Shown here: positions 8,524 to 17,121 of the stretch, one piece after another | Layout: every line of letters starts with the position of its first letter | Numbering within the stretch: position 1 is the first letter of the stretch | Translations under genes and position numbers: made by a program | Notes under the pieces: model-generated | Database searches by the model: none | Seen by the model: the letters and a program-made list of their open reading frames with translations, nothing else | Told to the model about the DNA's origin: nothing | Source: Bacillota bacterium | GTDB taxonomy: Bacteria > Bacillota_A > Clostridia > Lachnospirales > Lachnospiraceae | Assembly (NCBI GenBank): GCA_023443625.1 | Contig: JAEZTQ010000001.1 | Location: 1-64,000 of the forward strand | Direction: 5' to 3' | DNA length: 64,000 nucleotides

Positions 8524-9030
8524 TTATGCGTTAGCACCGCAGCATTTCTTGTATTTTTTACCACTTCCACAAGGACAGGGATCATTTCTTCCTATCTTCT
8601 TATCCTTAATCACAGTACCGGATACTTTCTGTTCCCGGTATAATTCTTTTCTTCTATCCGGTGTAAGTAATGTATCCCACACCTCCATCTCATAAAGCCA
8701 ATCTGCTTTTGCTTCTATCATATTGTAGTATAGCTTTTCTTTATCAATAGGTAACTTAACTAAGGTATCAGCATCCATCTCATCAATTGGGTTTGGAGTT
8801 ACCAAACTATCATTAATACCATCCAAGAAACCAACAAAAATGCCCAACTCCGTATTAAATTCCTTCGCGAGAGAAGATACTGTACCCTCCCAAACTTTAT
8901 CTACGTCAGCAAGTAAAATCTCATAGATACCTTTCTCAATGTTAAAATAGTTTGCCCAGAATAGTTGGCCATCACGACCATTCATATCTTTTCCGTATGC
9001 ATACTCTCTCCACTCTTGTAATAAACTCAT
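8524..9030 (-). CDS. SEC-C metal-binding domain protein
   Basis: A 168-residue protein. Residues 1-140 have no domain I recognise: acidic and helical, with several Trp. The C-terminus is a SEC-C zinc motif, [16 protein letters not shown], as found at the end of SecA and in many small proteins that bind SecB-like partners or ribosomes. The ATG at 9030 sits 9 bases after GAGGAAGG. The open frame runs further upstream only into a palindromic element, so longer starts are rejected. Function unknown beyond zinc binding. Confidence 0.75.
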   Translation of the reverse strand: MSLLQEWREYAYGKDMNGRDGQLFWANYFNIEKGIYEILLADVDKVWEGTVSSLAKEFNTELGIFVGFLDGINDSLVTPNPIDEMDADTLVKLPIDKEKLYYNMIEAKADWLYEMEVWDTLLTPDRRKELYREQKVSGTVIKDKKIGRNDPCPCGSGKKYKKCCGANA

Positions 9031-9085
9031 GACTTTCATCCTTCCTCGTACAGTTTTCTTAACCGCAAGCGAAATATTAAATAAT

Positions 9086-9290
9086 GCGATAAGCAAAGTT
9101 CCTAAGTAAAGCTTACCTAGGCTAGCTGCAAGCTAGACTTTACTCGCTGTTGCTCCTTATCGCTTCACGATAAGCAAAGTTCGTAAGTAAACTTACTCAC
9201 TCGCATTGCTCGGTCCATGAATATAACAAAATTCGCGAAAGTAAGCTTTCTGAATTTTGTTATATTCATAGACCTTTGCTTATCGCGAAC
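9086..9290. repeat. Composite palindromic element, about 205 bases
   Basis: CGATAAGCAAAG occurs directly at 9087-9098 and 9168-9179 and inverted at 9274-9285, so the ends are inverted repeats. The left half (9086-9163) can close GCGATAAG with CTTATCGC and holds an inner CTAGCT-gca-AGCTAG hairpin. The right half holds an 18-bp perfect stem (9217-9234 with 9252-9269), extended by GGTC/GACC after one mismatch and capped by GAAAG/CTTTC. No coding sequence is seen. It resembles a miniature palindromic repeat or structured RNA. Confidence 0.7.
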
Positions 9291-9506
9291 ATTATAACAT
9301 GAAAATTCTTTTATTTCTATGGTGAAATATTTTTATTTGATGTATAAATATAGATTTTCTGTATCATAATAGTAATATCCTAATGTGGAACAAAGGCGTT
9401 CCGTTATAAGGATGTAAATGCGTATGCTCTTTCATAATTGGACTCCCCCTCCAATTATGATTACCAAAGAGAAGTTAAATACTTATCCTCCCCTTTTTAG
9501 CAGATA
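9291..9506. other. Intergenic stretch with further small hairpins
   Basis: No gene is seen. GGAAC-aaaggc-GTTCC lies near 9387-9402. CATAATTGG/CCAATTATG (9433-9441 and 9451-9459) is a perfect 9-bp stem around a C-rich loop, itself flanked by CTCTTT (9427-9432) and AAAGAG (9466-9471). None has a U-tract. Confidence 0.5.
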
Positions 9507-9528
9507 GCCTGTTGCGGATGCAACAGGC
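9507..9528. terminator. Hairpin downstream of the GH95 gene, possible terminator
   Basis: A perfect 9-bp stem GCCTGTTGC/GCAACAGGC with a GGAT loop lies about 70 bases past the end of the GH95-type gene. Neither side has a strong U-tract, so it could be a weak terminator or an mRNA 3' protecting stem. Confidence 0.4.
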
Positions 9529-9596
9529 CATTTGCTTTAATACTAGGACGTCCTATCTATAAGGGTTTCAGCAATTTCAATTAGTCAATTTAAATT

Positions 9597-12215
9597 TCAA
9601 AACATATATGAAATAGTTATTTCTTCGTGCATTTTAAATTCTATTTCATCACCATTCATATATATATCTCCTTTTGATGTTTTAAAAGATCCTTTACCAA
9701 CCTGACATCCAATTTTAATTGTTTGATCTGTATTCGAGCATATTGTACATGCCACTTTTCCTTTTTTTATATCCCACTCTAGCTTTATAACCTGAGCATT
9801 TGTCCTCGTCATAAGTCCGTTAATGGAGCCTTTTTCCCATGATTTAGGCAATGCAGGGAGAAGTTCGATTTCTCCGGTATTCGAATATACTAGCATTTCA
9901 TTAATGATACCTACGGTCCCAATTGATGTATCTGTGCAGTATACCCCAATACTTCTATCTGTATTGTGATCTGTCATTAACGATGTATAATAAATATCAC
10001 TTGACATAATGGTATTAAGCAAATCATATGTTACTTCTCCATTTTTCAATCTTGCAGCAACCAATGCCTTATGAACCCATCCATGTGAGGCCGTATCATC
10101 TTTACCCATATTTTCACGATTTCTATTGGAAATTGCTGTATTACAAGCAATAGTTAGTTTTTCGTTATTGTGTGTTTCATACGCAGGCCATGCACAATAT
10201 AGGTGGCTTATATGGCGGTGAACATTATTCTCTTCATACTCATTCAGAGCCCATTCACAGAGTGCACCTGTCTTGTCATATTTGTAATCGGGAAGCTTTT
10301 CCATGAACTTTTCCCACTTTTTCACTTCCTTTTCATAACCCTCGTATGCCAATGCTTTTTCTAACTCGATTATCATCTTAAAACCATCCCTAGCCGCCGA
10401 AATGTCCATAGTAGCATTTGCAGTTATTGTACTGCTATAGCCTTTCGGTTGGTTTTCAGGAGAATAGGATGGAATGATGATGTATTTTTCTCCGTTTAAT
10501 AGTTCCTGTTTTCCCTTTTTATAGCAGGCTTTCCCATTAATATCCATGTAATATTCCGGAGTACAAAGCTGTTCCCAGAAGTTAGCCTGTTTCTTAGCAA
10601 GAGGGTGTAATATATCCTTTAATAAATCAAGATTTTCCTGGTGATATAAGTGACTTATCTTGTCACTTACAGGTACTTTTTGGTTTCCATAACATTGCCA
10701 GAATTCATAAATTGGTAAAATCATCCAGCTTGCACCGGCATTCCAGTATTGAAATGGATAATATTGATCATATTCCACCATGACAGCACTATCCCCATCG
10801 GTATTAACAGGAACTAAAATAGCATTACTCATTCCGTAAACCATGGCTGCATTCTTTTCCCAATCTTTTAACTGTCTTAGGATGAAATAGATGTATCCAA
10901 TTGCTGCATCATAAACATTGCCTGTGTTCATTCCAGATACCTGAATATTCACGTTGGCATCCATCGTGTAGGCACCGCTCCATCCAGGATTCCATTCTCC
11001 CGTCCAAAGCCCACAAAGCCGTGGAGCCGAGAAGCCTGAACTGCAAATCATTGCATATCTGCCTTGATTATAAACCCTTTCAACAAACGCATCCAGTAAA
11101 CTTTTGCTGCTCTTTTGCATTGTTAATAAATCCTCGTTATAAGTATCTTTATACTCCTCTGAACCAAGAGATAAAGAAACTGATTGATATAGCTTTGAAT
11201 GCTTTTTCCTATGAGGTATCAGTGCTAAATCGTAAGAAAAACAACCTCTTTCATCCATATATTTTTTAGCAACCTTTTCCGTATCAGACAGCAATTCAGT
11301 TACAATATCATACTCTTTGGTTTCTGCAAATTCACTTAGTTTACCCATATGATGTGTGCGTGAAGTCTTTGTGATTAAATATATTTCATCCGCATCTGCG
11401 ATGCTAATAACGGGGTTTTTCTCACTCCCTATATTAATCACTTCCTTCGTATCATTTTCTATCCTCTTCTTTTTGGTTCCACCTACCACAATAACTCTGG
11501 TAACACCTGCAAACCCACCTTCTGCCAACTCACTTCCTTCAAAGGACGGGTAATGTGCCACCATAGAGAGATAAGAGCAGCCTTCGTCTACAAGTTTTTT
11601 ATATTGCAGGTTTTCTTCGGGATAATTTCCCTTACCCCCAAAGTAACCTTGGTTATAATTCTTTATGCCAGAAGCATCATCAATAGAGATATTAACATTG
11701 ATTTTTGCTCCTGCATCTGATTTGGTTATTTTTGTGATAGTCACATTATCTTCTCTTGAAGTAAAGGTACTCCTCGTCCAGTATCCATTTTTATCTGTAT
11801 AGTTTACTTTAATCTCGGCAGTTTCATAATCTGTCTCCCGGGTATAATTTAATATTTCCTCTTTTGGCATATTCAATCTGACTTGGTGACCCGGATGAAA
11901 ACAATAAAGAAAGGTGCGCTTTCTGTCATGAACATTCCAACTATCATCAAAATTTATGACTGCCTGTCTGGCTTCTTCAAGTTCATTCGATACTTCAGGA
12001 GGCACAATTCGAGGTTGTGTCGAGGGGATAATAAAGTACATATTCTGGTAGATTAGTGTTTCAGAATAAGGAGCGCAGGAGCATACAACACCATTTTCAC
12101 CGTTTCCGGAAACCATTCCGTCACGCCATCCTGCTTCTGACTTATCATATTGATCATATGGAATAATATCCGTAAATGAGTTAGAAATAACTTTTGTACT
12201 ATACTTTTTTGACAT
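9597..12215 (-). CDS. GH95-type glycoside hydrolase (alpha-L-fucosidase or alpha-L-galactosidase)
   Basis: An 872-residue protein with no signal peptide, so probably cytoplasmic. It has the GH95 three-part layout: a beta-sandwich N-terminal region starting with WRDGMVSGNGENGVV, a central (alpha/alpha)6 barrel with GLWTGEWNPGWSGAYTMDANVN, SYSPENQP and DTASHGWVHKALVAARL, and a C-terminal beta-domain. GH95 enzymes remove terminal alpha-L-fucose or alpha-L-galactose by inversion. Similarity to characterised fucosidases looks distant, so the sugar is uncertain. AAAGGACTAAAAT precedes the ATG. The AraC regulator just upstream on the same strand is the likely controller. Confidence 0.75.
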   Translation of the reverse strand: MSKKYSTKVISNSFTDIIPYDQYDKSEAGWRDGMVSGNGENGVVCSCAPYSETLIYQNMYFIIPSTQPRIVPPEVSNELEEARQAVINFDDSWNVHDRKRTFLYCFHPGHQVRLNMPKEEILNYTRETDYETAEIKVNYTDKNGYWTRSTFTSREDNVTITKITKSDAGAKINVNISIDDASGIKNYNQGYFGGKGNYPEENLQYKKLVDEGCSYLSMVAHYPSFEGSELAEGGFAGVTRVIVVGGTKKKRIENDTKEVINIGSEKNPVISIADADEIYLITKTSRTHHMGKLSEFAETKEYDIVTELLSDTEKVAKKYMDERGCFSYDLALIPHRKKHSKLYQSVSLSLGSEEYKDTYNEDLLTMQKSSKSLLDAFVERVYNQGRYAMICSSGFSAPRLCGLWTGEWNPGWSGAYTMDANVNIQVSGMNTGNVYDAAIGYIYFILRQLKDWEKNAAMVYGMSNAILVPVNTDGDSAVMVEYDQYYPFQYWNAGASWMILPIYEFWQCYGNQKVPVSDKISHLYHQENLDLLKDILHPLAKKQANFWEQLCTPEYYMDINGKACYKKGKQELLNGEKYIIIPSYSPENQPKGYSSTITANATMDISAARDGFKMIIELEKALAYEGYEKEVKKWEKFMEKLPDYKYDKTGALCEWALNEYEENNVHRHISHLYCAWPAYETHNNEKLTIACNTAISNRNRENMGKDDTASHGWVHKALVAARLKNGEVTYDLLNTIMSSDIYYTSLMTDHNTDRSIGVYCTDTSIGTVGIINEMLVYSNTGEIELLPALPKSWEKGSINGLMTRTNAQVIKLEWDIKKGKVACTICSNTDQTIKIGCQVGKGSFKTSKGDIYMNGDEIEFKMHEEITISYMF

Positions 12216-12259
12216 ATTTTAGTCCTTTCATGTTAAAAATATATTCAAGGACATTATAA

Positions 12260-12288
12260 AACGCTATGGTTATATAAACCATAGCGTT
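12260..12288 (-). terminator. Hairpin between the AraC and GH95 genes
   Basis: A perfect 12-bp stem AACGCTATGGTT/AACCATAGCGTT with a 5-base loop, followed on the minus strand by TTTTAT. It probably ends the AraC transcript, so the GH95 gene would need its own promoter. Confidence 0.65.
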
Positions 12289-12364
12289 AAGCGACTTTGT
12301 TAAAGGGAAAATGTCGCATTAAGTGTTATTGCGAATATAATAAAAATATGCTAATAAATAGACC

Positions 12365-13216
12365 TTATACTTTCCCATAAAAATGAGTTTTGCGATAATT
12401 ACTCGGGGTCTTATTATAATGTTGTTTGAAGGCTCTACTAAAAAATGAATAGTTTTTATAACCAACCTGAAAGCATATCTCTTCTAATGTGAGCTTTGTT
12501 GTAGATAACAACATAGCAGCATGACTCAATTTTGATTGAGATTTTATTGTTGAAAAGGATACTCCATACATATCTTTAATAAATCTTTGAGTTTGCCTTG
12601 TGCTAACCTTCAACTGATCACTTAATGAGGAAAGGGTAACGGTTTTATAGTTAAATAGAAAGGCTTCATCAATAAGAATGTTACGCCTGTCATCCAAGTT
12701 GAGTAACGGAGTGGAAATCTCATTCTTAACATTTATTAATGATCGAACCAGTGTAATAAAAATTGACTGTATATTCTGATAGATCATATCTAAATAACCA
12801 TACTGCTTTTGAGTAGATTCTCTAACGATATTATGGAAGAAAACTTCAAGCTCATTTTGATTCTTATCATAATAACCATTTGACAAGAGGCACTCCCACA
12901 TAGAATCTTTTTCAACTCTTGATACAAGTTCAAATGCCAGATGGTACTCCTCCAAAAAATCCATGGGATTACTCCATTGTTCGTGGTTGGTTCTTGGAGG
13001 CAGAAGATAGAAGCACCCCTTAGATAAAGGCATTTCAAATACATCAGTTCTCAGAGTACCCTGCCCACCTGTTACATAATGAAGTTCATAATAACTGTGC
13101 ATATGATTTGTAAAGGATTTATGAAAAACACCCCAATTACCGCCAATAATTTTCATGGAACAATTCTCGAGCTTAATGAGAATATTAAAATCCTCTAGTG
13201 GAATACCAAACTGCAT
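12365..13216 (-). CDS. AraC-family transcriptional regulator
   Basis: A 283-residue regulator. An N-terminal cupin-type sensing domain occupies about residues 15-150 (HSYYELHYVTGGQGTLR, then a PPRTNHEQW stretch). A C-terminal pair of HTHs spans about 180-280 (TLSSLSDQLKVSTRQTQRFI and TLEEICFQVGYKNYSFFSRAFKQH, ending KTPSNYRK). GAGGTGATTATA precedes the ATG at 13216. It lies directly upstream of the GH95-type gene and probably activates it in response to a sugar. Confidence 0.88.
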   Translation of the reverse strand: MQFGIPLEDFNILIKLENCSMKIIGGNWGVFHKSFTNHMHSYYELHYVTGGQGTLRTDVFEMPLSKGCFYLLPPRTNHEQWSNPMDFLEEYHLAFELVSRVEKDSMWECLLSNGYYDKNQNELEVFFHNIVRESTQKQYGYLDMIYQNIQSIFITLVRSLINVKNEISTPLLNLDDRRNILIDEAFLFNYKTVTLSSLSDQLKVSTRQTQRFIKDMYGVSFSTIKSQSKLSHAAMLLSTTKLTLEEICFQVGYKNYSFFSRAFKQHYNKTPSNYRKTHFYGKV

Positions 13217-13443
13217 TATAATCACCTCAAATTCATTGTAAAGGAAAGCCTGCCGCAGGTCAACATAGTTTTATCTATGAACAGTTCCAAAATAGGCTCA
13301 TAATTATGGAAGACAAGTCCGCATGTTCATTTCTTGCGTAAGATCCAAATAAACCAGTTTTTATATCATTTACTGTTCTTGTTTAGCTACACAATATTCT
13401 TTGTAACCAACATTATACACAATATTGGAGATAACTTGGTATA

Positions 13444-14616
13444 TTAATGATGAAAAAACCGTGTCTCAGTAAATGCCATTGCTATACCGAATTTATTACA
13501 TGTTTCAATTACATTATCATCCCTAATGGAACCTCCTGTCTGAGCAATATAACAGACTCCACTTTTCCTAGCCCGTTCTATATTATCCCCAAATGGGAAA
13601 AATGCATCTGAACCCAATGATACTTCAGTTAATTTTGTCAACCATTGAATCTTTTCTTTCCTTGTAATTGGAATTGGCTTTTCAATAAAGATATTTTCCC
13701 ATATTCCATCTGTTAATATATCCGGATAATCATCTGAAATATAAGCATCAATTGCATTATCTCGATCAGTTCTTTTTATATCATTTTTAAATGCAAGATT
13801 TATCACTTTAGGATTTTGTCTTAAAAACCAAGTATCAGCTTTACTACCGGCAAGTCTAGTGCAATGAATTCTAGATTGCTGACCTGCGCCTATGCCAATT
13901 GCCTGTCCATCTTTTACATAACATACCGAATTGGATTGAGTATACTTAAGTATAATTAAAGATATCACTAAATCTCTTTTTGCTTCATCTGGTATTACTT
14001 TATTTTGTGTTGGTATCGTGGATAACATATCCTCCGTTATTTTAACATCATTACGCTTTTGTTCAAAAATTATTCCATAGACTTCTTTTGTCTCTGTTTC
14101 CTTTGGATTATAATTTGGATCAATTTGTATTATCAAATAAGTTCCTCGGCGTTTATTTTTAAGTATTTCTAACGCTTCTTTGGAATAGGATGGTGCTATT
14201 ATCCCATCAGAAACTTCACATGATAAGTACTTTGCTGTTTGTTCATCACACTCATCTGATAGAGCCACAAAATCACCATAAGATGACATTCTATCCGCAC
14301 CCCTTGCTCTTATATATGCTGTAGCAATATCGGATAAATTTGAATCTTCAACGAAACATACTTTTTTTAAGGTTTCAGTTAATGGAACAGATACAGCTGC
14401 TCCTGCAGGACTGACATGTTTAAATGAAGTTGCGGCAGCCATTCCTGTAGCTTTTTTTAATTCTTTTACAAGTTGCCAACTATTAAATGCATCTAGTAAG
14501 TTAATGTACCCTGGATTTCCATTAAGGATTTTGATTGGAAGCTCACTATCCTTCATAAAAATTCTAGCAGGGTTTTGATTTGGATTACATCCATACTTTA
14601 ACGTTAATTCTTTCAT
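13444..14616 (-). CDS. purH: Stand-alone AICAR transformylase (PurH C-terminal domain type)
   Basis: A 390-residue protein matching only the formyltransferase part of PurH; the IMP-cyclohydrolase domain is absent. It transfers a formyl group from 10-formyl-tetrahydrofolate to AICAR, the penultimate step of IMP synthesis. Seen are LKYGCNPNQNPA at the start, SFKHVSPAGAAV with the catalytic Lys-His, and SLGSDAFFPFGDNIERA near the end. The ribosome site is GGAGTG. A ZTP riboswitch and a good promoter precede it. Similar single-domain enzymes occur in clostridia; the cyclohydrolase must be encoded elsewhere. Confidence 0.9.
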   Translation of the reverse strand: MKELTLKYGCNPNQNPARIFMKDSELPIKILNGNPGYINLLDAFNSWQLVKELKKATGMAAATSFKHVSPAGAAVSVPLTETLKKVCFVEDSNLSDIATAYIRARGADRMSSYGDFVALSDECDEQTAKYLSCEVSDGIIAPSYSKEALEILKNKRRGTYLIIQIDPNYNPKETETKEVYGIIFEQKRNDVKITEDMLSTIPTQNKVIPDEAKRDLVISLIILKYTQSNSVCYVKDGQAIGIGAGQQSRIHCTRLAGSKADTWFLRQNPKVINLAFKNDIKRTDRDNAIDAYISDDYPDILTDGIWENIFIEKPIPITRKEKIQWLTKLTEVSLGSDAFFPFGDNIERARKSGVCYIAQTGGSIRDDNVIETCNKFGIAMAFTETRFFHH

Positions 14617-14639
14617 TTAGTTACACTCCTTTTTCAACA

Positions 14640-14771
14640 AATAAAGAGTCGACAATCCGGACTCTTTGCCCAGACGGTCGACTCTTATTTTTGACAAGCG
14701 AATTGGCTTTCCAATTCATCTTGTATGTTATACTTCATGTGGTTTATTCCACTTCCGTCAGTTGTATAACC
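14640..14771 (-). ncRNA. ZTP (pfl) riboswitch controlling purH
   Basis: The minus-strand leader has the hallmarks of the pfl RNA, which binds ZTP/ZMP. P1 is GTTATAC/GTATAAC. After the first P1 strand comes ACTGACGGAAG, then P2 GTGG-aataaa-CCAC. A linker leads to the 3' domain with the highly conserved CCGTCTGGGCA. A 10-bp stem AAGAGTCGAC/GTCGACTCTT (14644-14653 with 14677-14686) is followed by a U-rich run, so P3 may double as the expression-platform terminator. ZMP is the PurH substrate, which fits its place before this gene. Confidence 0.88.
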
Positions 14772-14780
14772 TATGTGCAA

Positions 14781-14809
14781 AATGTATCATTATTTACTAA
14801 ATTTGTCAA
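14781..14809 (-). promoter_or_regulatory. Promoter of the ZTP riboswitch-purH transcript
   Basis: On the minus strand TTGACA (14804-14809) and TACATT (14781-14786) are separated by 17 bases, just upstream of the riboswitch P1 helix. Confidence 0.75.
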
Positions 14810-14969
14810 GTCATTAAAATTACCCGTTTATTACAAAGCTATACGTAACTTTCATATAAGATGATGATATATTGTGGCACCCTGTATAAGTACCTATCTT
14901 ATATTTTAACTGTAATTTAGAAGCCTAAACCCAATCTAAAAGTACAATAAAGCAAATGAGAAATTTTAT

Positions 14970-16577
14970 TTATACTAGATGCCTTAGTATATTTACTTGG
15001 CCTTGTAACCATGAAACAACCTCAGATTTCTCTTTGTTCGTAGGAGGAATATGTTCCCAAAGTTCAATAAAGTAATCATATATGGATTTAACTAATGTAG
15101 GTTCCGTAATAGATGTATGTATTTCCTGTGTGTCAGTAAATTGATTCCTTGATTCAAACAATACAGCAGTCCTTTCTTTTACAACACAACAAAAACTTTC
15201 CATATTCTCAGTACAATTATAATCATCTGGAAGAAATGCAATCTTATAGTTGTCATATTCTAGGAGAAGACTTATAATGTTTTCCAAATATTCAATAATA
15301 TCATGGATATCCATATGTATAGTTTCAATTCCTTCATAGCTATATAAATAAAACTGATGATTTTTTATTAGATCTTTGATAGATGACGCCATATATACAT
15401 CCTTATATTCATAATTCTGTATATTTGATAGAAATGCCTGCAACCGTTTTCTATAAAATTCCATTGATGTAATCTTTGAATCGCTGGAGTGCTCTCTCCT
15501 ACCTAAGAACTTCCAATATAAATGTTCAGGGAGTGTTAATACACTAAAGCAATATTTATACAAGAAGCGATTACCGATATCATCTTCACTATCTGCTAAA
15601 TAATGACTATAATCCGTACGATTAGTGAAGATATTTACGATAGGCAGAGCTTTTTTTACCATAAAAACCTTAAAGTGGCTTTGATAAATTCTAATAGCAG
15701 GCTTACTTTTTATATATAAGCCACAATTAATTATAGAATGTGAATTAGTTGAAAAGCCAGTAAGAACTCCGATATCGGGGACGACAACAAGTTCATCACC
15801 GATTGCAATACTGTCATAGTTTTTAATATAATAAGGCATAAATTTACCTGTTTGAACCAGAGGTATCATACAATTAATAAATCGAAGTGTTCTAGCCGTA
15901 TTGCTATTTAATCTTATTAATAGAATGATATGCCATCCATTGTTAATAATCTTTAGTAAAGTATTTCTCCAATTAATTATAGAATTATTGGATGAACTTT
16001 CTGTACTAAAAAAATTATTATAAGTAATATAGATTATATCATTACTCCTGCATCCTTGTTTTACAGCACTTTCTAATAAATCGAAACTAGCCTCTAAAAT
16101 ATTTTCTGTTCCCAAAACCACCTTGTCTTCACTTGATAAATCAACATATGGAACATTATTATGTTCCATATGGTTAAGCAGATTATTATTAAGAACTTTA
16201 GATATTTGATCTTTGTTCGATGAATTAGTTTTAATTTCTTTACGCTTTTTTTTATTGCTTTCAATAGAATATCCCTGTGTCTCGAATAATATCTTTTTGA
16301 TTTTTTTCTTAATACCATCTGCCACCTCTCCATCTACACACACATTCATAAAAATTGTATTTATTTGCTGTTCTTGAAGTGTATTATGAACATTATTAGA
16401 AAGATATTCCGAAATACTTTCAACATAATTGGAGTTATAAGGAGGCACCCTCTTTCCATGAATCCAGCGGTTAACTAATGAGCTATCTACATTAATCGCT
16501 TTGGATAATCGGCTATAACTTATATCCAAGGCGGATAGTAAGAACTTCAGACAATCACCAAAAGTAATATTGGGCAT
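14970..16577 (-). CDS. Helix-turn-helix protein of unknown function, 535 residues
   Basis: Not recognised beyond its N-terminus. Residues about 1-65 look like a Cro/CI-type HTH (LLSALDISYSRLSKAI, then VDSSLVNRWIHGKRVPP). A Lys-rich linker lies near 90-125. The rest, about 160-530, is a large alpha/beta region with alternating hydrophobic strands (NDIIYITYNNFF, GWHIILLIRLN, DELVVVPDIGVLTGF). This could be a phospholipase-D-like or other effector-sensing domain, which is speculative. GGGAGGG lies 12 bases before the ATG. It is a single gene with very AT-rich codon use and is probably a transcriptional regulator. Confidence 0.6.
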   Translation of the reverse strand: MPNITFGDCLKFLLSALDISYSRLSKAINVDSSLVNRWIHGKRVPPYNSNYVESISEYLSNNVHNTLQEQQINTIFMNVCVDGEVADGIKKKIKKILFETQGYSIESNKKKRKEIKTNSSNKDQISKVLNNNLLNHMEHNNVPYVDLSSEDKVVLGTENILEASFDLLESAVKQGCRSNDIIYITYNNFFSTESSSNNSIINWRNTLLKIINNGWHIILLIRLNSNTARTLRFINCMIPLVQTGKFMPYYIKNYDSIAIGDELVVVPDIGVLTGFSTNSHSIINCGLYIKSKPAIRIYQSHFKVFMVKKALPIVNIFTNRTDYSHYLADSEDDIGNRFLYKYCFSVLTLPEHLYWKFLGRREHSSDSKITSMEFYRKRLQAFLSNIQNYEYKDVYMASSIKDLIKNHQFYLYSYEGIETIHMDIHDIIEYLENIISLLLEYDNYKIAFLPDDYNCTENMESFCCVVKERTAVLFESRNQFTDTQEIHTSITEPTLVKSIYDYFIELWEHIPPTNKEKSEVVSWLQGQVNILRHLV

Positions 16578-17121
16578 CTAACAAATCATCCCTCCCTCTA
16601 TAAACTTGACAAAGCCATGAAATAAACATTTAGACACCATTATTTATATAGCTTCGAGGCTTGGTTAAACTCGTTATCACCATAAATTTGAATTGATGAC
16701 TGTACCTGATTGACGACTGGTTAGAAGACTGCAATCAATAACAAGCATAAATATCATAGATAGAACTAATCATTTTTAGTTAAATATTATCTATTTGATA
16801 GCATCTGTATAGCAAAGATATTGAGTTTATGAATCCTAATACTATGTATAACAAGTCCACACTTATTTTACCATGATTTAACCCCTTTTCAAGCGAATTT
16901 AAGTAAAAGATGCTACTATTTACCATAATTCTTTCACCCAATAACTCTCGAGACCATGATACACAGTCTATTCCAAGGTAAACATTTATTGAACTAATGC
17001 TATAACTTAAATTCAATGCTGATTTGTCATGGCCGTGGCATTGACATTAATGTTTAAATATAGAAATGAAAAGAAATTAAAGATATTATTGGGTTAATAA
17101 AAACAATAATTGGAGGTATTT
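16578..17121. other. Intergenic region between the HTH gene and the chemoreceptor
   Basis: About 540 bases between divergent genes. A 78-codon open frame on the minus strand (16780-17016) lacks a ribosome site and resembles nothing known, so it is not called. No clean promoter pair was found for either gene. Confidence 0.4.

Noticed and set aside
12790..13044. 84-codon minus-strand frame inside the AraC gene
   Set aside because: Fully contained in another frame of a well-supported gene on the same strand.
16780..17016. 78-codon open frame on the minus strand between the HTH gene and the chemoreceptor
   Set aside because: No ribosome site, no recognisable domain, and composition typical of AT-rich non-coding DNA. 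It might be a decayed gene, but I cannot support it.
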